Assembly: GCA_004376325.1 (NCBI GenBank)
Contig: SOKC01000117.1
Span: forward strand, 1-27,019
DNA from: Actinomycetota bacterium
GTDB taxonomy: Bacteria > Actinomycetota > Humimicrobiia > Humimicrobiales > Humimicrobiaceae
DNA length: 27,019 nucleotides
Direction of reading: 5' to 3'
Under the pieces are notes generated by a model, which saw only the letters and a list, made by a program, of their open reading frames with translations, was not told the origin of the DNA and made no database searches. Shown here one piece after another: positions 24,315-27,019 of this stretch (position 1 is its first letter; each line of letters begins with the position of its first letter). Position numbers and translations under genes: made by a program.

Positions 24315-26021
24315 TTACCGCCGCCTTCTCTTGCAGACATTAATCCTTTTTACAATCATACAGACTGTAAATAATATGATTAAAAGTACTATATAGTAAA
24401 CTATCACATTTTTTACCGGGAAACTATCAAAATTTATGATACAAAAATCAAACTTACTTAAAATTTTAACTGTTTTTAAGATATATTCAAAAAAAATAGC
24501 GCTTGACTTTAAGAGAAGACCTCCCGCAGGCGGCCAGATTATAATGACAAAAGAAGAAACCATTAAAATGGAAAGAATAATATAAAATACCGGTATTATT
24601 AGAATGTTAGCCACCGGCGAAATTAAAGAAACTTCCCCAAAAAAGTAAGCTAAAACAGGAAATAGAACTATCTGAATAGAAAGAGTAATAAAGGCAATTC
24701 TCATAAAAAAACTGCTCTTAAGCTTTAAAAAGGGAAAAATATTTCCGGCCAGTCTTATTGCAACCGGGTAGATAAAAACTAATGCTGCCATCGAGCCGTA
24801 TGACATCCAGAACCCCATATCATATAGGAAATAAGGATTAAAGATAATTATGATAACATAAGAAAGATATAGTAAAATCCTATGGCTGTATTCCCTATTC
24901 CATTCTTTAGCTAAAAGTATAAAAATAGCCATAATTGAAGCTCTCAGTATGCTGGCTCTTTCTCCAACTAAAAAATTGTACACAACTAGAAAAATAACTG
25001 CAGCCCAGAATATAAAATAGGATGATCTCATCTTTTTAAGAACCAGATAGACCAGAGAGATAAAAAAAGAAAGATGCAGCCCTGAAATAGCAAATAGATG
25101 ATACACTCCGCATCTTTTAAAAGATTCTGTCAGGTACCCGGGGACATTATTTCTGTTACCCAGTACTACTGCTTCGGCTATGCAGGCATCTTCAATTTCC
25201 AGGTTTTTATAAAAAGCATTTTTCAGACAACAGTAAAGTCTGCTTCTAAAACTAAATATTCTATAGCTTAAATTACTGCGCTCAATTTTTTTAATACCTC
25301 CACAGTCGGCTATAAAGACTATCTCATCATATCCGCCAGCCATGAAGTTTTTAGAATCATTTTTATCTAAACTCCCGGTCAATCTGAGATAATCATCTCT
25401 CAATATCAACTCAGTACCTGTGTTATTCAATTTTATATTTACAAGTTCTCCTGTATTAAAGAGGCTATTCAAATTCCCGTTACAATCATAAATAGATATT
25501 TTATCTGCCTCCAGCAAAAAATTTAAACTGCCATACCTGTATGTGGGATGATTTGATACTCTGCCCTCTATAACAATATTATCTCTGGCCAAACTTTTAT
25601 TTTCATAGAGAGATAAAAATACACTTTTACTTTCGTTATACTCATATATGTTTATAATTGAATTTCCTATAACAAATAAAATTAAAAAGGGGATTATAAC
25701 TAAAATAACCAACCTTGCATTATCCTGTTTAAAATCAGACCGTGATGTTTCCCTAAATGGAAGTTTGTTACCCTTGAGCTTAATATTGATTTTACCATGG
25801 TTGGAAATATTTAGAGAATGTTCACTGTTTAAGAATCTCCTGGTTATTAAAATACCTATAATCAGTATTAATATAATAACCGCAATTTCAGCAATGAGAA
25901 TATAGGGATTAAATAAATGATATTTACTGCCGGTATATATTCCTGCAGTCAAACCCGCAGCCCAGAAAAGATAGTACTCCCTGAACAGAATTGATAATAT
26001 TTTCCCTTTTATATTACTCAA
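24315..26021 (-). CDS. comEC: ComEC/Rec2-family DNA uptake channel, form without the metallo-beta-lactamase domain
   Basis: The 568-residue multi-helix membrane protein has N-terminal hydrophobic segments, a DUF4131-type extracytoplasmic region (about 120-250, VIEGRVSNHP onward) and the Competence domain. That domain carries HLFAISGLHLSFFISLVYLVLKK-type sequence (about 312-334) and GERASILRASIMAIFILLAK. ComEC forms the channel that brings single-stranded DNA into the cytoplasm during natural transformation. The C-terminal metallo-beta-lactamase nuclease domain of longer homologues (about 750-800 residues) is absent; the protein ends naturally in a membrane helix and VKRINVCKRRRR. The TTG start at 26021 overlaps the comEA stop (TTGA), indicating coupling. 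No separate nuclease gene is adjacent. Confidence 0.92.
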   Translation of the reverse strand: MSNIKGKILSILFREYYLFWAAGLTAGIYTGSKYHLFNPYILIAEIAVIILILIIGILITRRFLNSEHSLNISNHGKINIKLKGNKLPFRETSRSDFKQDNARLVILVIIPFLILFVIGNSIINIYEYNESKSVFLSLYENKSLARDNIVIEGRVSNHPTYRYGSLNFLLEADKISIYDCNGNLNSLFNTGELVNIKLNNTGTELILRDDYLRLTGSLDKNDSKNFMAGGYDEIVFIADCGGIKKIERSNLSYRIFSFRSRLYCCLKNAFYKNLEIEDACIAEAVVLGNRNNVPGYLTESFKRCGVYHLFAISGLHLSFFISLVYLVLKKMRSSYFIFWAAVIFLVVYNFLVGERASILRASIMAIFILLAKEWNREYSHRILLYLSYVIIIIFNPYFLYDMGFWMSYGSMAALVFIYPVAIRLAGNIFPFLKLKSSFFMRIAFITLSIQIVLFPVLAYFFGEVSLISPVANILIIPVFYIILSILMVSSFVIIIWPPAGGLLLKSSAIFFEYILKTVKILSKFDFCIINFDSFPVKNVIVYYIVLLIILFTVCMIVKRINVCKRRRR

Positions 26022-26818
26022 ATGGATATAGACTGCTTGATTTCTTCATATTTTTTCTCCCCGATGCCTGTAACATTTTTTATTTCTTCTTTCATTTTGA
26101 ATAATCCGTTTTTGTTTCTGTATTCAATAATATTATTTGCAGTTACAGGACCGATTCCTGGCAGCAATTCCAGTTCTTTCAAATTTGCAGTATTAATATT
26201 TATAGTTCTGTTTACTGAAGAATTGTAATCATTTAAATAATTACTGGCGAAAAATAAATAATTGCCGCCACTGATTTCTTCCTGGGACGGAATATAGATT
26301 CTCTGTCCATCAACCACCGTCTGGGCCAGATTAACAATCTCCAGACAGGCATTTTCATCCTGTCCGCCTGCAAGCTCTAAAAGGTCTATTATTCTGGCTC
26401 CATCTTCAATCTCATAAACACCAGGATTTTTGACTTCACCGCATATATAAGCCTTTATGGTATTTCCATTTTGTGGTGAGCCTTCAGAGTCATTAGAATT
26501 TTTAATATCTTCCAAATTGTCCAGCCTGGGATATTCCTCTTTTCCGTCATCAGCTATTATTTTAATTTCATCAGGATAGAAAGTAGTTTCATTTAGCTTG
26601 CTGCCGCCGGTATAATTTTCTGAATAATAACTTTTTAGAATATTTTCTTTCCTTTTTATTTCTATCTTCTGATTTATAAAAACAGCAGTGAATAAAGTTA
26701 TTATTAAAAAAAGTAGCCCAAAAATTGTCAGATAGAAATGTCTTCCTCTTTTATATTTAACTTTATCAATAAAGAATCTTATTCTGCCTATTTTTTCTTT
26801 TACATCTAATAAACTCAT
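26018..26818 (-). CDS. comEA: ComEA-like competence DNA receptor (SLBB + helix-hairpin-helix)
   Basis: The 266-residue membrane-anchored protein has a basic N-terminus, one membrane helix (about 29-49, FYLTIFGLLFLIITLFTAVF) and a low-complexity polar linker. An SLBB domain follows (about 123-175, IKAYICGEVKNPGVYEIEDG). The C-terminal helix-hairpin-helix DNA-binding domain is at about 203-266 (ININTANLKELELLPGIGPV, then NVTGIGEKKYEEIK). In competent cells ComEA binds incoming double-stranded DNA outside the membrane and passes it to ComEC. ATG at 26818. It is the first gene of comEA-comEC-holA. The linker is longer than in Bacillus ComEA (about 205 residues). Confidence 0.95.
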   Translation of the reverse strand: MSLLDVKEKIGRIRFFIDKVKYKRGRHFYLTIFGLLFLIITLFTAVFINQKIEIKRKENILKSYYSENYTGGSKLNETTFYPDEIKIIADDGKEEYPRLDNLEDIKNSNDSEGSPQNGNTIKAYICGEVKNPGVYEIEDGARIIDLLELAGGQDENACLEIVNLAQTVVDGQRIYIPSQEEISGGNYLFFASNYLNDYNSSVNRTININTANLKELELLPGIGPVTANNIIEYRNKNGLFKMKEEIKNVTGIGEKKYEEIKQSISI

Positions 26819-26834
26819 ATGTTAAGAATTGTAT

Positions 26835-26870
26835 ATTTATGCTATTATATATTTACACTTTAGCATAAAT
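26835..26870. promoter_or_regulatory. 10-bp inverted repeat spanning the comEA -10 region
   Basis: Arms ATTTATGCTA (26835-26844) and TAGCATAAAT (26861-26870) are perfect inverted repeats with a 16-bp spacer. A minus-strand TATAAT (26849-26844) for comEA lies at the inner edge of one arm. No good -35 was found. The site lies between comEA and the divergent right-edge gene and could control either. The promoter is less certain than the repeat itself. Confidence 0.45.
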
Positions 26871-26912
26871 TAAGACAATATTAAAGTGAAAAATGAGATT
26901 CATTTAAATCAA

Positions 26913-27019
26913 ATGGATAAAATAATCTTCAGCGATCATTCAATAGAAAAGATAAAAATATTAAATAAACATGGGTTTCAAATAAACAAAAAGGTGGTAG
27001 TGGATATAATGAAAAATCC
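26913..27019 (+). CDS. 5' part of a DUF4258-like protein, cut by the window edge
   Basis: ATG at 26913 opens a frame that runs off the end after 35 codons: MDKIIFSDHSIEKIKILNKH followed by GFQINKKVVVDIMKN. The pattern FSDHSxEKxxxLxxxGFxIxxxxVxDIMxNP (the final Pro codon is begun by CC) resembles the DUF4258 family, small proteins often found next to helix-turn-helix partners in toxin-antitoxin-like pairs. Only about a third of a typical member is visible. No strong ribosome site precedes the ATG. It is divergent from comEA. Confidence 0.6.
   Translation, partial: MDKIIFSDHSIEKIKILNKHGFQINKKVVVDIMKN

Noticed and set aside
1..27019. CRISPR arrays, tRNA/rRNA genes, insertion sequences, prophage genes
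   Set aside because: No regularly spaced repeats, cloverleaf-type genes, transposase or integrase frames, or terminal inverted repeats with target duplications were found on reading both strands.

Overview
The window is AT-rich bacterial chromosome. It carries a nearly complete carbonyl branch of the bacterial Wood-Ljungdahl (reductive acetyl-CoA) pathway, two folate genes of the methyl branch, and a block of housekeeping genes. The oxygen-labile enzymes (CO dehydrogenase, acetyl-CoA synthase, corrinoid iron-sulfur protein) indicate a strict anaerobe that is an acetogen or a syntroph running the pathway in either direction. The lineage cannot be fixed from this sequence. Low-GC Clostridia, Atribacterota or AT-rich deep-branching Actinobacteria would all fit.

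Layout. Positions 1-310 hold the start of a minus-strand gene behind a good promoter. 310-2217 (-) encodes a RACo-type corrinoid activator. 2603-5933 (+) is a four-gene plus-strand island set into otherwise minus-strand pathway genes: a BlaI-like repressor, a BlaR1-like M56 membrane metallopeptidase without a sensor domain, a 38-residue Trp/Cys-rich peptide that is too short for ordinary gene calling, and a radical SAM/SPASM peptide maturase. The last two share a promoter and look like a minimal RiPP (ribosomally made, post-translationally modified peptide) locus. This is the most novel part of the window.

5946-18406 (all -) is the Wood-Ljungdahl block. In transcription order it runs: RACo/AcsV-type activator, CooC-type nickel-insertion ATPase, a 299-bp regulatory gap rich in dyads and repeats, acsD, acsA (CODH), acsB (ACS), acsC, a promoter, fhs, folD. 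Formate is activated by Fhs and taken to methylene-THF by FolD. The methyl group is carried by the AcsC/AcsD corrinoid protein, which the activator keeps in its reduced state. CODH makes CO, and AcsB joins CO, methyl and CoA. metF and acsE are not in the window.

18525-27019 is housekeeping: a strong hairpin terminator, a small lipoprotein, lepA, murJ, rpsT (+), then comEA-comEC-holA (-), ending in a plus-strand gene with a DUF4258-like start that is cut by the window edge. No tRNA, rRNA, CRISPR array, insertion sequence or prophage was seen.
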